Shown in pieces: positions 10,603 through 22,844 of a stretch of DNA of 64,000 bases (positions are counted from its first letter, which is position 1; each line of letters starts with the position of its first letter). The stretch lies in assembly GCF_000001735.4 (NCBI RefSeq), contig NC_003075.7, positions 2,357,001 through 2,421,000 of the forward strand, given 5' to 3'. Source of the stretch: Arabidopsis thaliana. Taxonomy: Eukaryota; Streptophyta; Magnoliopsida; Brassicales; Brassicaceae. Under the pieces are notes generated by a model. The model saw only the letters and a list, made by a program, of their open reading frames with translations, was not told where the DNA came from and ran no database searches. The position numbers and the translations under genes are program-made.

Positions 10603-13600
10603 ATGGATTTCGAGAAGAGAAAAGCTGCGACACTTGCTTCAATTCGTTCATCAGTGACTGATAAATCTCCCAAAGGTTTTCTCGACGAACCCATCATCCC
10701 TCTCCTCGAAACCATCAATCATCACCCATCTTACTTCACTACCAGTTCCTGCTCAGGTCGAATCTCAATCCTTTCTCAACCCAAACCAAAATCGAATGAT
10801 TCAACTAAGAAGAAAGCTCGTGGCGGTTCATGGCTCTATATCACACACGACCCAGCTGATTCGGATTTGGTAATTTCTCTCCTTTTCCCTTCCAAGTCAA
10901 ATCAGATTGACCCAATTGACCAACCTAGCGAATTAGTCTTCCGATTCGAGCCGTTGATCATTGCTGTCGAATGTAAGGATTTGGGTTCGGCTCAGTTTCT
11001 TGTGGCGTTGGCTATATCAGCTGGGTTTAGAGAGTCTGGTATCACATCTTGTGGTGATGGCAAAAGGGTAATTATAGCTATACGATGCTCCATTCGAATG
11101 GAGGTTCCTATTGGTGATACAGAGAAGCTTATGGTGTCACCAGAGTATGTGAAGTTCCTTGTTGATATTGCTAATGAGAAGATGGATGCTAATAGGAAGC
11201 GAACCGATGGGTTTAGTGTAGCTTTGGCTAGTAATGGTTTCAAGAATCCAGATGAAAATGATGTTGATGAAGATGATAATTACGAGAATCTAGCTGCAAA
11301 TCATGACTCAAGTATCAACAACGGAAACTTGTATCCTGGTAATATTTGTAAATCCCTATGTGATTGTTGATTTTTTAGATAGATAGCTTGAATAATGCAA
11401 TGGAATTGGTCAAGTTACAGTCTTCATTGTAGTGTTGAATTATAGTCTTGTTTAGTTTATACTAGTGTTTGAGTTATGTCTACTTGGTTTGCAGGATAAC
11501 TTTCAAATTTTAAACGTGATAGCCAGTTTCCGTATCTAAATCATTGGCAGGGGTTCAGAAAGAACTTATACCACTCGAGAAATTATCCATTGTTGGGGAA
11601 CCTGTTGAGAAGCTTCACCTTTGGGGACACTCAGCTTGTACGATAGATGAATCAGACCGGAAAGAGGTTATCGTGTTTGGTGGGTTTGGAGGTTTTGGTA
11701 GACATGCTCGAAGAAACGAGTCTTTGTTGCTCAATCCTTCATGTGGCACCTTAAAGTTGATTGCTGTCAATGAATCTCCATCGGCACGACTTGGCCACAC
11801 AGCTTCAATGGTTGGCGATTTCATGTTTGTAATTGGAGGAAGGGCTGATCCCTTGAACATTTTGAATGATGTGTGGAGGCTCGATATATCCACGGGTGAA
11901 TGGAGCTCACAGAGGTGTGTTGGAAGTGAATTTCCTCCAAGGTATGAGTCATTTAATGTGTCCATTTCTTCGACATGTATTTGACCTATTTCCAGTGATT
12001 AACTTCTATGTACTGTTTATTTTGTTAAATCAACCTCAACTTCTCGGAGATGCCCTCCGAGACTAGTAATCCTGTTATTGCACATTTTGCTTAATTTCTT
12101 GGATTTATTATATATGTTTTTGTTGCTTGTTGCATTGACATCCCTTCAGATAATTGTTATCTCAAATTTTCTTCTAAATGCAAATTCTTTGAATTTGAGC
12201 AGGCATCGACATGCAGCAGCCAGTGTTGGCACAAAAGTATACATATTCGGTGGGCTTTACAATGATAAGATAGTTTCCTCTATGCACATTTTGGATACAA
12301 AGGACCTTCAGTGGAAAGAAGTTGAGCAACAAGGTCAATGGCCCTGTGCGCGCCATTCGCATGCTATGGTTGCATATGGGTCGCAGTCATTCATGTTTGG
12401 AGGATACAATGGGGAAAATGTACTCAATGATCTATACAGCTTTGATGTCCAAAGCTGTTCTTGGAAACTTGAAGTGATTTCTGGAAAATGGCCTCATGCC
12501 AGGTTTTCACACTCAATGTTTGTTTATAAGCATACCATTGGCATAATTGGAGGTTGTCCTGTCTCACAAAATTGTCAAGAGTTGACTTTGCTAGATCTGA
12601 AGCACCGATTGTGGAGGAGTGTGAGATTGGAATTTATGAACAAAGAGTTGTTTGTTAGAAGTACAGCCAGCATTCTTGGTGATGATCTTATCGTCATTGG
12701 GGGTGGGGCTGCTTGCTATGCTTTTGGGACAAAGTTTAGTGAACCAGTGAAAATCAACTTGGTTCAATCTGTGACTATGAGTGAAAATCATCTTCCTCCC
12801 CAACCTGAAGATGTTTCTCTAGAATCGAATAAAAACAATGCAGATTTGAAGACTGAGACGTCTCTGTCTCAACCATGGGTGATACAGCTAGAAAGAAAGT
12901 ATGCAAAGTTCGGCAAGGACATACTTAAAAGTTTCGGATGGTTAGACCTTGAGAGAAAGGTTTACTCAAACGAAAAAGGTCTTTGTATATGCTTTCCTGT
13001 GACTGAAAACTTTTCTGAACTTTTCCATGAGAAGCAGCTATTGGGCAAGGACTTTGAAAGGTCAGAGGAAAATAATCTAACAAAGGGTCTATCGTTAAAA
13101 GATATATCCTGCTCAGCGGCTTTGAATCTATTGAAGGAACATGGTGCCAAAAAACTCATTAATGTAGCTTTTGAAGCCAAAAAAGTTGCAAAATCCCCCT
13201 TACAGAGAATGAGAGAAGATATCACATCTATACTTAAACAGAAAGGCCTACCAGAAGAGCTTTTGGATGAGCTCCCACAGAAGTAAGTGTTCCAGAATCC
13301 TGATTTTATAATACTCGGGGACTAAAATGGTGAGAATCTGATTGCGTGCATGTTGTTTTTGCTTCCATCTGATAAGTAATTGGTGTTTTATCTACTATTA
13401 GATGGGAACGGCTTGGGGATATTGTTGTGGTTCCTGCAACATCCTTTAAAGATCCAACTTGGAGCTCTATCAATGATGAAGTTTGGTGTGCTGTTTCTAA
13501 ATCGCTTAGTGCCAACCGCCTTGCACGCCAAGTATGTTACTTTTAGAAGCTTACACCAATATTCTATAAGTGGAAACGTTTACATCTTTTCATCTTAAAG

Positions 13601-14990
13601 CCACTCAAAACCTACAATATTGATTTATTATAAGCTGTGAGAATGCTGAGAACTTTACAAACCGTTGTCTTACCCAATTGCATCTCCTTAGCAGTAAGAC
13701 TTATACCATCAATTTTGTGTCTTTTTCAGGGACGAGTTGAACCTAATGGTACAAGGGATAGTACATTGGAGATTCTTGTGGGAGACAATGGATGGGTTAA
13801 TCACCGTGAAAATGGGATCTTGTACTCTTTCGATGCTACGAAGTGTATGTTCTCATGGGGTAATCTCTCAGAAAAGCTTCGTATGGGTAACATGGCCTGT
13901 GAAAATGAAGTTGTCGTGGACCTGTTTGCTGGAATTGGATATTTTGTTCTCCCATTTCTTGTGAGGTATATGCCATTATTGAATAAACGAGAAGAGAAAG
14001 TGGTTTTATACAATCAAAAGTCAATACTTTATTAGATCGCATGCAACTACAATGCATTCTTAATTGACATTTACAGGGCAAAAGCAAAGCTAGTATATGC
14101 TTGTGAGTGGAATCCCCATGCTATTGAAGCTCTTCGACGTAATGTTGAAGCAAATTCTGTTTCTGAGCGTTGTATCATTCTTGAAGGGGATAACCGGATC
14201 ACCGCACCAAAAGTACGGTTGATGATATTCCAAACGGCTCACCGTCTATTTAATTCTATGCAAATGGTTCTTTTTATAACTGTTGGATCGAGTAAATCGC
14301 TGAAGTAATAGATTTTGCGTTTCAAATCTTTTGATTCTCAGGGAGTAGCTGACAGAGTCAATCTTGGTCTCATCCCGAGTAGCGAAGGAAGCTGGGTCAC
14401 AGCTATTCAGGCATTAAGGTGATTTTACTTTCCTTAAAACTTATTCTTAACTACAAGAACCAGGAGCATAAAATCTGGAACAAGTTTTAAGGTTCAGTCT
14501 CTCCAAAAGATATAATCTTTAAGACGATTCAAACTCAGAGATGCGAAAATCTTAAGCCACACTGCTCTTGGAACCTCTGAATATGATCCAAAAATGTAAT
14601 CATTAGAGAGAGCAACCGCTCGATTGAATGTATATTCACTGATGTCTCTGTTCTTGTTATTGGAATTTGTAGGCCTGAGGGAGGAATACTCCATGTGCAC
14701 GGAAACGTCAAGGACTCAGATGAGAGCAGTTGGGGCGAGCATGTCACCAAAACATTAAGTGATATCGCCAGAGCCGAAGGTAATAAGTTTATGAACAAAA
14801 TCGAAAGCTATTTGGACTAAAAAAAGAGCATTGGTTTTTTATCAAGACTAGGAGTTTACTAGGACTTATATTTTTTTGGGGTTTTATGGTTTAAGGTCGT
14901 AGCTGGGAAGTTACAGTGGAACATATAGAGAAGGTGAAATGGTACGCTCCTCGGATTCGCCATCTTGTTGCCGATGTGAGATGCAGATGA
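10603..14990 (+). CDS. tRNA wybutosine-synthesizing protein 2/3/4 fusion
   Basis: Spliced exons 10603-11338, 11551-11941, 12203-13282, 13402-13531, 13730-13965, 14077-14212, 14342-14418, 14673-14779 and 14896-14990 give 995 aa. All introns are GT-AG and phases join cleanly. Domains: an N-terminal TYW3 methyltransferase domain (about 1-215, with T-S-S-C-S-G-R near 46), kelch repeats (about 280-510, repeated I-F-G-G and F-M-F-G-G blades, as in TYW4), and a C-terminal Met-10+/TYW2 aminocarboxypropyl transferase (about 700-995, with SAM motif D-L-F-A-G-I-G near 843). In yeast these steps of wybutosine formation at position 37 of tRNA-Phe are separate proteins. The match to At4g04670 is from memory. 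An upstream in-frame ATG at 10525 exists, but the ATG at 10603 (M-D-F-E-K-R-K) fits TYW3 starts. Confidence 0.95.
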
Positions 14991-15338
14991 TGCTGATTGC
15001 TGACAATAACGAGAATGCAGCGGAGAGACTTCCTATAGTATTGTTTAGCTTGTACGATCTCAATTTCGATACCTGGTTTTTCACTTTTTCACTCTTTACC
15101 AATCCCAAGTAATCAGTTCCCCAGTAACAAACCGACAATTTGTTCCATATAATTTTCCTCAAAACCGGTTTCCGATTGGTGTATCTTCTATAATAAAAAG
15201 GTTTTGGTGTTTTTAATTTAGATTCTTGCAAAACTTCTTTGAAAATGGATCTCTTTGGATAATAGATGATCAGTGTTTTTGCATCCTTTATTAAGCCTAG
15301 CTCTCTCTGCTTATGGTTGAAAGTTGAAACTGCTGCAG

Positions 15339-16048
15339 CAATGATACTTGCTGAGCAAAATGTGGCAGCTGAAAAGAGTGGCTTAGCTACAAGTAAGAAA
15401 GGCTTGACCTTGAAGGATCTTCTGCCACAAACTTCACATTGCAATGCCAAACTTCGCAAAGGTACTTGGTTGAGGAAAATATAATGGTTTGCTTTGCTAT
15501 GTTGATCAATTTTAGATTTTGGTCTGTGTAGATGCATTAAATGGTCTCAAAGACCTTTTGAAGAACCATCCAGCAGAGCTGCAGTCACATAAATATGCTA
15601 TCATTCAGAAACTTAGGGAACGAATTATGGATGATGATAGTCTAGTGAGAGATGCTCTTTATCAACTATTTGAAAGTGTGATCCTTCCTGCTTGTAAAAA
15701 TGTATTAATTAGTTCTTCTCTTTGGATAAAACTTGCATCGTTACTAGTTAACTGTTGTGTCTAACACTCGAATCTATGTGTGAATCTATTCAGGATAACC
15801 AGAGCCCTATGGTGTCACTTTTAATGCCATACATATCTTGCGCTATGGCTCATTCATCGGTTGGTGTTCGTTGGATGGCTTCCAAATTTGAAAAGGTGAC
15901 TACTTAGATTGATTTCTTGGATTCTGATACAGAGTGTTACATTTCCCAACTTTTGCCTCTAATGTTTCTTGCCACGACGTTCCCTGATATTTCCATGTGC
16001 TACTTGTTGCAGATTCTTGAAAACTACAAGGATAACAAACACAAGTAT
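15339..16048 (+). pseudogene. Fragment of an IPI1/TEX10-type rRNA-processing gene
   Basis: Four exon-like pieces (about 15339-15461, 15532-15690, 15794-15895, 16013-16048) encode the N-terminal ARM-like part of Ipi1/TEX10 proteins: A-E-K-S-G-L-A-T-S-K-K-G-L-T-L-K, then D-A-L-N-G-L-K-D-L-L-K, V-S-L-L-M-P-Y-I-S, and I-L-E-N-Y-K-D. Ipi1 acts in late pre-60S ribosome maturation. Relative to the family as I know it, about 16 residues before I-L-E-N-Y-K-D are missing, the donor after the second piece is damaged, and nothing follows 16050 although the full protein is several hundred residues longer. It is a truncated duplicate of a gene elsewhere. Confidence 0.7.
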
Positions 16049-16329
16049 TTTATCCATTCACAACTTGCAAGTTTATCCATTTGATTCAGATTGACGTATT
16101 TTCTTCTAATCTTTACAAGAAACAGAAACTTTTTGTTTCCATCCATTTACAGATTTTGTTTTTTTCTCCTAAACCTACGAGCTCACACCATGGCCAAGGG
16201 ATTTCTAGATACTGGCCAGTCACCATCGCATAACCTCGGCCAAGGGAGTACACATACTACTTTAGACCAAAACGTAAAACTTGTCAAGATCATTACAGAA
16301 TCCAAAACCAGTAGTGTATCTCAATAATA

Positions 16330-16860
16330 ACATATGTATAGTTGATTTCAAAATACATGGTACAAGGAACAAGAAACACAAAGAAGAAGAAAACCAGAGT
16401 ATTAAGAACACAAAACAACCCTCTTTCTTATTCTGGAACCGGAATAACACTTGGAACATACACATAGCTACAAATAAACGGGTTACTGTACCGTGACTCT
16501 TCATGTCGTCCTGTCTCAATTTGTTTTCTTACTCCACCTTCATCAATGTGGTAAAGAGTGATGCAAGTATAGCACTCATCATCTGTTGTGCAAGTAAAGC
16601 ACTTATCATCTGTGATGCAAGTATACCATTTATGTTCTTCATCTTCTTCGGCATCTCCCTAGCTCGCACCATGCCATGATATTTCTGTGCTTGCCAATGG
16701 AGTATCCCGGACGAGCCAATATTTGGTAAACGAAACAATTCCATCACTTAACTCGTTTGTCACCCACACTTCAATAGCCCTTGACACTTCTTCACCATAT
16801 TGTAGTAACAAAGAGAGTCTATCTCCACAGAATGTTATTCAAGATCATCACAATAGTCTA
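16330..16860 (-). pseudogene. Decayed tandem duplicate of the F-box gene 3' end
   Basis: This stretch aligns with 16900-17400 at an offset of about 570 bp, covering the 3' UTR and the last part of the neighbouring F-box gene. Shared blocks include 'atagttgatttcaaaataca', 'cttattctggaac' and 'tttggtaaacgaaacaa'. The reading frame is lost, and a local triplication (16558-16640) expands the acidic region. No F-box domain is present. Confidence 0.85.
16558..16640. repeat. 27-bp unit in three copies
   Basis: Units reading gtgatgcaagtatagcactc..., gttgtgcaagtaaagcactt... and gtgatgcaagtataccattt... lie head to tail inside the F-box pseudogene fragment. The intact gene has a single copy at the matching place (near 17130), so the expansion happened after duplication. 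Confidence 0.85.
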
Positions 16861-16998
16861 TGTCAATATATAACATCTGCAATGAATTTAGTGCATTAAC
16901 ATAGTTGATTTCAAAATACAAGGTACATGGATGATTCTTCAAGGATCAACAATAAACAACACACAAAGAAGAGAAGAACAAGAAACAACCCTAGACTC

Positions 16999-18135
16999 TT
17001 ATTCTGGAACTGGAATCAGACTTGGAACATAAACATAGCTACAAATAAACGGGTCAAGGTAGCGAAACGATCTATGTCGTCCTGTCTCAATTTGCTTTCT
17101 GATCCCACATTGATCAATTTGGTAAAGAGTGATGCAAGTATACCATTTATCATCTTCCTCTACTTCTCCCTCGCACCATGCCAAGATATTTTTGTGATCT
17201 CCAATGAAGTATCCTGGACGAGCCATATCACCATGGCACTGTAACAACGGAAGATGAGGGCTAGTGACGTTAAAATACTTGGTAAACGAAACAACTTCAT
17301 CACTCAACTTGTTTGTCAGCCACACCGCAATGTCCGTTGACACTTCTTCTTCTCCACCAAAGTCTGTATCTTGTAGTAATAAAGGGAGTCTATCTCCACT
17401 GAAACAGCCTAATCGTCCAGTACACCCTATAGGAGGACAAACACATACGTTCTTGAAAGTTTCCATGGAGAAATCAAAACGTAGAATAAACTTCTCTTTA
17501 GTATCAGCAATCCAATACATATTACCCTTCACTGACACACCTCTGCACTGAGTATATACATCCCAATACTTAGTATCAAGAGTTCTCCACGAATCAGACT
17601 TAAACTCATATATCTCGCACTCTGTATCATCAAAGGACATAGGACCAGAGAACCTCACGATCTTGTAGTTTTCACGACATGTGTTGTCGTATCCAATCCC
17701 AAAGTAATCAGTTTCATAGTAAGAGTCCAACGGTTCGATCCATTTGATTTTCTTCGTTACCGGATTCCAAACTGCGAGATTGGCCTCTCTTGTTCGTTCG
17801 TAACTCGAATCACTACATATACATAGCATTAGTCCATCGCAGTGAACCATAGAAGCAAACGAATGTGGAGAGCGAAACACGTCTGGGACTGGTGAATCTG
17901 AAAAGATTCCGGTCATCGGATCCATGATTTGAACTGTCTTATGATCATCGATTCTTATGAATCGTTCCGGAGAGTGATCCAAGTGATTGTACATGAACCT
18001 CTTGGAGGTGATGATGCCGTACCATTGCTTGCACGTAGATTTGAATCGGTTTAAAGATTCAGCAGGAGTCTTCTTAAGTATTTCTTCTACTAACTCAAAT
18101 GGTAGTGACCGGTACACACGCTTAGAGAAAGCCAT
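16999..18135 (-). CDS. F-box protein with F-box-associated domain
   Basis: An intronless ORF of 378 aa from the ATG at 18135 (M-A-F-S-K-R). The F-box occupies about residues 8-50 (S-L-P-F-E-L-V-E-E-I-L-K-K-T-P-A-E-S-L-N-R-F-K), followed by an FBA-type substrate domain with V-W-N-P-V-T-K-K-I-K-W-I-E and W-R-T-L-D. Such proteins are substrate adaptors of SCF E3 ubiquitin ligases, bound to SKP1/ASK through the F-box; the target is unknown. The frame stays open upstream to 18273, but the ATG at 18135 sits at the usual distance from the F-box and the upstream 46 residues do not resemble the family. Position fits the F-box gene I remember as At4g04690. Confidence 0.9.
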   Translation of the reverse strand: MAFSKRVYRSLPFELVEEILKKTPAESLNRFKSTCKQWYGIITSKRFMYNHLDHSPERFIRIDDHKTVQIMDPMTGIFSDSPVPDVFRSPHSFASMVHCDGLMLCICSDSSYERTREANLAVWNPVTKKIKWIEPLDSYYETDYFGIGYDNTCRENYKIVRFSGPMSFDDTECEIYEFKSDSWRTLDTKYWDVYTQCRGVSVKGNMYWIADTKEKFILRFDFSMETFKNVCVCPPIGCTGRLGCFSGDRLPLLLQDTDFGGEEEVSTDIAVWLTNKLSDEVVSFTKYFNVTSPHLPLLQCHGDMARPGYFIGDHKNILAWCEGEVEEDDKWYTCITLYQIDQCGIRKQIETGRHRSFRYLDPFICSYVYVPSLIPVPE

Positions 18136-18486
18136 TGACGTTCGCTGTATCAGAGAGATGGATTCTTGAAGAACAAGGTTTCGTGTTTCCTGCGCAATTA
18201 GGTTACCTTGAGCCCCAAGGAAAATTGTGAAAAGAATCGTGTGATCAACCGAGCCAAAACGGTTATGTTCCAACCGGACCGATCTACCAATCGAATCAGA
18301 GTAACCCTAAATATCCTCTCTCGTTCCCAAGTAATTGAATCCTCTGAATATTTTGTACGTATCACTATTTAATATCACAAATTCTTTAATTCAAGTAGTA
18401 TTTATTAAAACTCCAGGCTAGTCCTATCCTTAATAGGAGAAGGAATTATGTGCTTATCTACAAGGAAATTATACAATTTTAAAAGG

Positions 18487-18511
18487 TATATATATATATA
18501 TATATATATAT
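18487..18511. repeat. (TA)n microsatellite
   Basis: About 12 uninterrupted TA dinucleotides upstream of the F-box gene. Likely length-variable between accessions. Confidence 0.95.
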
Positions 18512-18588
18512 TTTTAACGCATACAACTGATTTATTGATTAATAGAATCTGAGTACAAAGCACTTGCAATATATGGTGGAATTAAGTT

Positions 18589-19360
18589 TTTTTTTCTTTT
18601 TCTCATAAGTATTATTTTATTGATATGTCTCCATTTGAACTTTCTGAATAAAGCTACAAAGGGCATAAAAGCCCATAACAGACAGCCATGAAATAGGCCC
18701 ATTAGAGATACAGTTCAAGGAACGTGTCAGAATCATAAAGATAAGCTGAGGACACGTGTTACTTCCACAATCTCTGCTGGATGAGACTTCAAATCACGGT
18801 GAATCATAGAACGTCGTCGGAAAACGAAGCCGAACAACGAATCTTCTTTTTTCTCACCGATTATGGCAATCACGAGTATGGAGGACAAAACATCAATATA
18901 CTGAGCTTTTAACCAGCTAACTTAGGCGCAGAACTGTCTTGACAACTAAATCGAAAGAAACATCTAGATCCAACAAAGCTATCAACACATAACCTTGTTA
19001 GAGGCCACCGGAGCAGAACTATTAATCCTCGAAATAATTGAACAAAAGTAGAGACATAACCGGATCTACTGGATTTATAATAACCAAACAGCGAATATTA
19101 AACGTGATACGAACCTCATACACCGGACGACTAGAAAAAACGACGAAGCTGGCCAACGCTCCTTATAGAAGCCGGATGATGCCAAACAGAGGGCCAGCCA
19201 TCACAACTCCGGAAGTCGGAGATGCTGGACATAAAACCCGATTATATATTGGGACAGCAAAACTAGAAGAAATTTGGTCGGCCAAAGGAGATGCTTCTCT
19301 CATCTCTGAAATATTTTAGAGAGAAGAGAGAGAGAAGTCTCATTTCTATAAGAACATTAC
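18589..19360 (-). mobile_element. Poly(A)-tailed non-LTR retroelement with 15-bp target duplication
   Basis: The 15-bp direct repeat tggtggaattaagtt lies at 18574-18588 and 19361-19375. Between them is a 772-bp element read on the minus strand: it starts near gtaatgttcttatagaaatg with a pyrimidine-rich leader and ends in acttatgagaaaaag plus poly(A) (poly(T) at 18589 on the + strand). The tail acttatgagaaaaa also ends the LINE copy at 44562, so mobilisation by the same LINE machinery is likely. No convincing protein is encoded; the 93-residue + frame at 19038-19319 has no recognisable domain. Too long for a typical SINE. Confidence 0.85.
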
Positions 19361-19375
19361 TGGTGGAATTAAGTT

Positions 19376-22300
19376 ATGATAAGGAAAATCTATATATAGT
19401 TATTATTCTTTTGTTAAACGGGAATATATTTAATCAGCAAAGAATCTGTTAAATTTTTGTTTTTGCATCATACAAAGATATGTTTATGTACAAAATATTG
19501 GTTAATCTTTAGTCTTTGGAATCTCCTTAGGTGAGAGACCCTTTTTGTTGACTTGGTGTTGTATAAGTGGATGTTCTGAGATTTTCAAATTTTGGTGTGG
19601 CAAATTTACTTCTTTGTTTATCAGCCAAGCCCACCAATGTTAACGAGTTTTAAGTTTCTTCTCACAAAGATTAGGAAATAGGACTCATTCAAAGGATAGA
19701 TTGTATATGGCTCCATTTGTCACCCTACTTCAGTTGTACTAAAAAGTCTGGATAATTGTACTTGTAACATATGGATATGGTTGACAAAATTCTTATCCCA
19801 TCTGAATTTTTCTTTCGTACGGAAATGCATTTTTCTTTCGTAAAAGTTTCCAATTTGATTTAGAACGGGCCAAAACAAAAGCGAGATTTCCACTATTTTC
19901 ATTTGGGAGTAAGTGAATAAAATATTGGAAATAAACACACAAACTTGTACCCAAGTTACTTGTAAGTTATTATAATTTTTTTTTTAATTGGCATGGTTTC
20001 ATTTGCTCGCATTTCTATTAATGTTTCGAATTTAATTGGGACATATGAGACATTTTTTTACCCAAATTCTCTTCCCTTTCCTATACTATGAAACTAGGAT
20101 ATGACCCGCCGTACACCATATATTAAATATTTTATTTTATAAAATAGAGTATTTTTTTGTATATAATGTTTGTTGTTGTTTGTGTTGATTAATAATCTCG
20201 ATAAGATTATGTACGGTTTTTAGTGAGTCGTAACTTTACGACATTAATAACTCAATATTTTATAATCTAAGATTTGACCCATGGTGATAATATTTTAATT
20301 TTTATTCATAATTAATTTGTATTATAATTTAAACTCTATTACAATTACACATTTAGATGTGTAAAAAAAGAGATTTAACATTTAGAGGTGTCAAAGAAGA
20401 TAAATACTTATTATGATATACTATAATGTTGATTTTTAAGACCTACAAAAAATTGTTATTGTTTGTTTTGTTTACTATTTAAAATTGTATAGTTGTAATT
20501 TGATTGCTAATTTTAGGATTCCGTCAATGATATATATTGTCTTATATTAATTAACATGGATCCAAATCCGTCTCATCTAAACCCATGCCGCCATATAAAC
20601 TCGTCTCATCCAAACCTATTTTATCATATAAACATGTCCCCTAATATCATTTTGTTCTTTTTTATAAATTTCTTATTTAAAATACATATAATTCGAGTCC
20701 ATTTCAGAATATCAATCTGACCTAAAATAAAACTTAATGAAAGACAAATAAAAATATTACATTTAAAGCTATTTTTTAACTATCGTTAATTTGTGGTAAA
20801 TATTTTTGTTTGTTATAATAAACAAAATAAGGTCTAAAAAACAAACAAAATATTAAACTACGAATAAAGGTTCCAGATTTCGTCTTTTTGGCTGAAAACA
20901 GAAGAAGAACAAAACTCATATTAAACCTCCCACACTCTTTCCATTCTCTTCAAACCTCGATCTAAGTTTTCTTTCTACGTTTATACCAGATGGTTTCCAA
21001 AATTAATCATTTCGAGCTTCAAAATTTGACACACAGCAGAAGAGAATGACAGATACACACGATGAACAAAGAGAATTCGAGCAAGATGTTTTTCAACCGA
21101 ATCAAAATATCTCATATTTAAAGGTTTATTTGCTAGTGGAAGGATAAAGCTTTGTATGACTAAAAGAGTTTCTTTCTTTGGTTAAGAGGTTAATTATATA
21201 GGTCCTTGAGCATGATAAAATTAGGTTTCGAGCAAGCAAAAGTTTTATGAAAATATGACAATTACAAATTAATGAAGAGGATTTATTTATTTCTCGTCAA
21301 TTTGACTAATTCTTTCATTTATTTATTTTTCTTTATTTATTCGATTTTATAAATTTTTATGTTAGCATTATTTACGGATATTAGTTAGCATAATTAAGAA
21401 TAATCTTAACCAACTTTGTTTAATTTTTTGTAACGCATTAAACTCTTATAGTTGTTTTGGAAGATCTAATGAGAAGATATTCGTGAATATTCGGTGTATC
21501 CGAATATAATTAAAATCAATAATCATTTAAAAAAAGAATCAAAGATTTTTGGGTCAAAATCAATTAAAACCCGATCCAAATAGCTTGAGCAAATATCTAC
21601 TTCAAAAATGTTAAATAGATTCTGATTATTCCACCCATAGCAAAAAAAAGAAAAGAAGGAAATTTTGCATCAATAACCAACAAAAATCAATAATTCACTA
21701 ACTAACCAAAACAAAAAAAAGTGGATGTATTTTCTATATAATATTTGCCATTAACCCTTGCTTCTTACAATCACTCAACTCTTCTCTTTTACTATTCTAC
21801 TAGAGTCTGTGCGGGTTTTATATTAAAAAGCATTGTTGTACTTTCTTTTTTTTTCCATTAAAATTGTTTTCTATATTTATAGTCCCATTAGAGAATGTTA
21901 TAGATATCAAAATTTTAAAAGTTTATTATCCTAATTATATTTTGTGATTTCAATAAACTTTGGAACACAAATTAATTTTGTTTGGGTATACAAACTATGA
22001 ATAGAAAGATAAGTGTGAGATATTTAATGTTGTATACAAATTAGTAGGGTGGTTTTGGTGAATGATTTGTTATTATGCAGATTATTGTTAATCCTTTATA
22101 TTATAAAGCACAAGTCACATAACCAATCAGTTTTTGCCATATTATTTGTGTGTTTTTTCAAAAGATTAATTAAAAAAAAAAAAATGCAACCGGAAAATAA
22201 CTTTCACAAAATGCAATCTGTTTTTTCAATATTTATTTTGCTATGATCCTGATTTCCTAAAATTGTTCACATGATCACGACCACGTTCACTGTGAAACCA

Positions 22301-22429
22301 TATTTCAAAAGCTCAAACTGTTTCGTTTTTGTAACTCACGATAGTTCAATCTTCTCTTACTCTTTTTCTTTTTTATCTCACTTACATCTTTTTTCTTTTT
22401 TGTCAATTGTGGTCTATTGCAACGTTTAC
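19376..22429. other. AT-rich intergenic DNA with possible Helitron-like pieces
   Basis: I see no gene. Short words such as 'actaggatatgacccgcc' near 20093, 'gtctgtgcgggttttat' near 21807 and 'tatattataaagcaca' near 22097 resemble ATREP/Helitron-type sequences as I remember them, but I cannot define ends. A 'ccaaatccgtctcatctaaaccc' motif is repeated in variant form near 20560 and 20600. Confidence 0.4.
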
Positions 22430-22746
22430 AGTGATAGTAATGGAGGAGAACGTGCAATTAGGGTTTGGAGGCTGGTCTCTACGAATGAGCATCTTAATTC
22501 ATGGCAACTCTCATGGAACGTCAATACAAAGGGTGAGGTTGATTATTTCCAAGTGGTCATGCATCCTATAAACTTTGATGAATTATTTACCTGTGAAGTT
22601 GGAACAAGAACGCCCTCGTCTTGTTTAATTTGAGGACACAAACGTCTAGTCTTCACAGAGAGGGAAAGAAGAGCAAGTCTATGGATGGTTGCATCTTGAC
22701 ATTCAACAATTGTAAAGAGTACATGGATGCGATTTACCATGTATGA
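22430..22746 (+). pseudogene. C-terminal fragment of an F-box/FBA protein gene
   Basis: The translation gives W-R-L-V, W-Q-L-S-W-N-V-N, F-Q-V-V-M-H-P-I-N-F-D-E-L-F and, after a frameshift near 22618, G-C-I-L-T-F-N-N-C-K-E-Y-M-D-A-I-Y-H-V followed by TGA at 22744-22746. The ending resembles the C-terminus of a different F-box family (cf. C-E-D-Y-I-H-R-I-Y-H-V type endings) from the gene at 17 kb. There is no N-terminal part, so it is a relic. Confidence 0.65.
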
Positions 22747-22844
22747 CTATTCTCACCATGTCTTCTTCACACAGTTAGTGCTTCCACGCTGGCTGAACAA
22801 GCTCCCCAAGCCGAAGCTTTCTTCTTGATTGTGCAAGTAAAATC

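Noticed and set aside
14911..15537. 208-codon minus-strand ORF
   Set aside because: It overlaps the last TYW exon and the IPI1-like fragment antisense, and has no recognisable domain or promoter.
19038..19319. 93-codon + ORF
   Set aside because: It runs antisense through a poly(A)-tailed retroelement and shows no domain.
21048..21124. Short ORF M-T-D-T-H-D-E-Q-R-E-F-E ending at a good GT donor
   Set aside because: Looks like a first exon, but I found no matching following exon or family.
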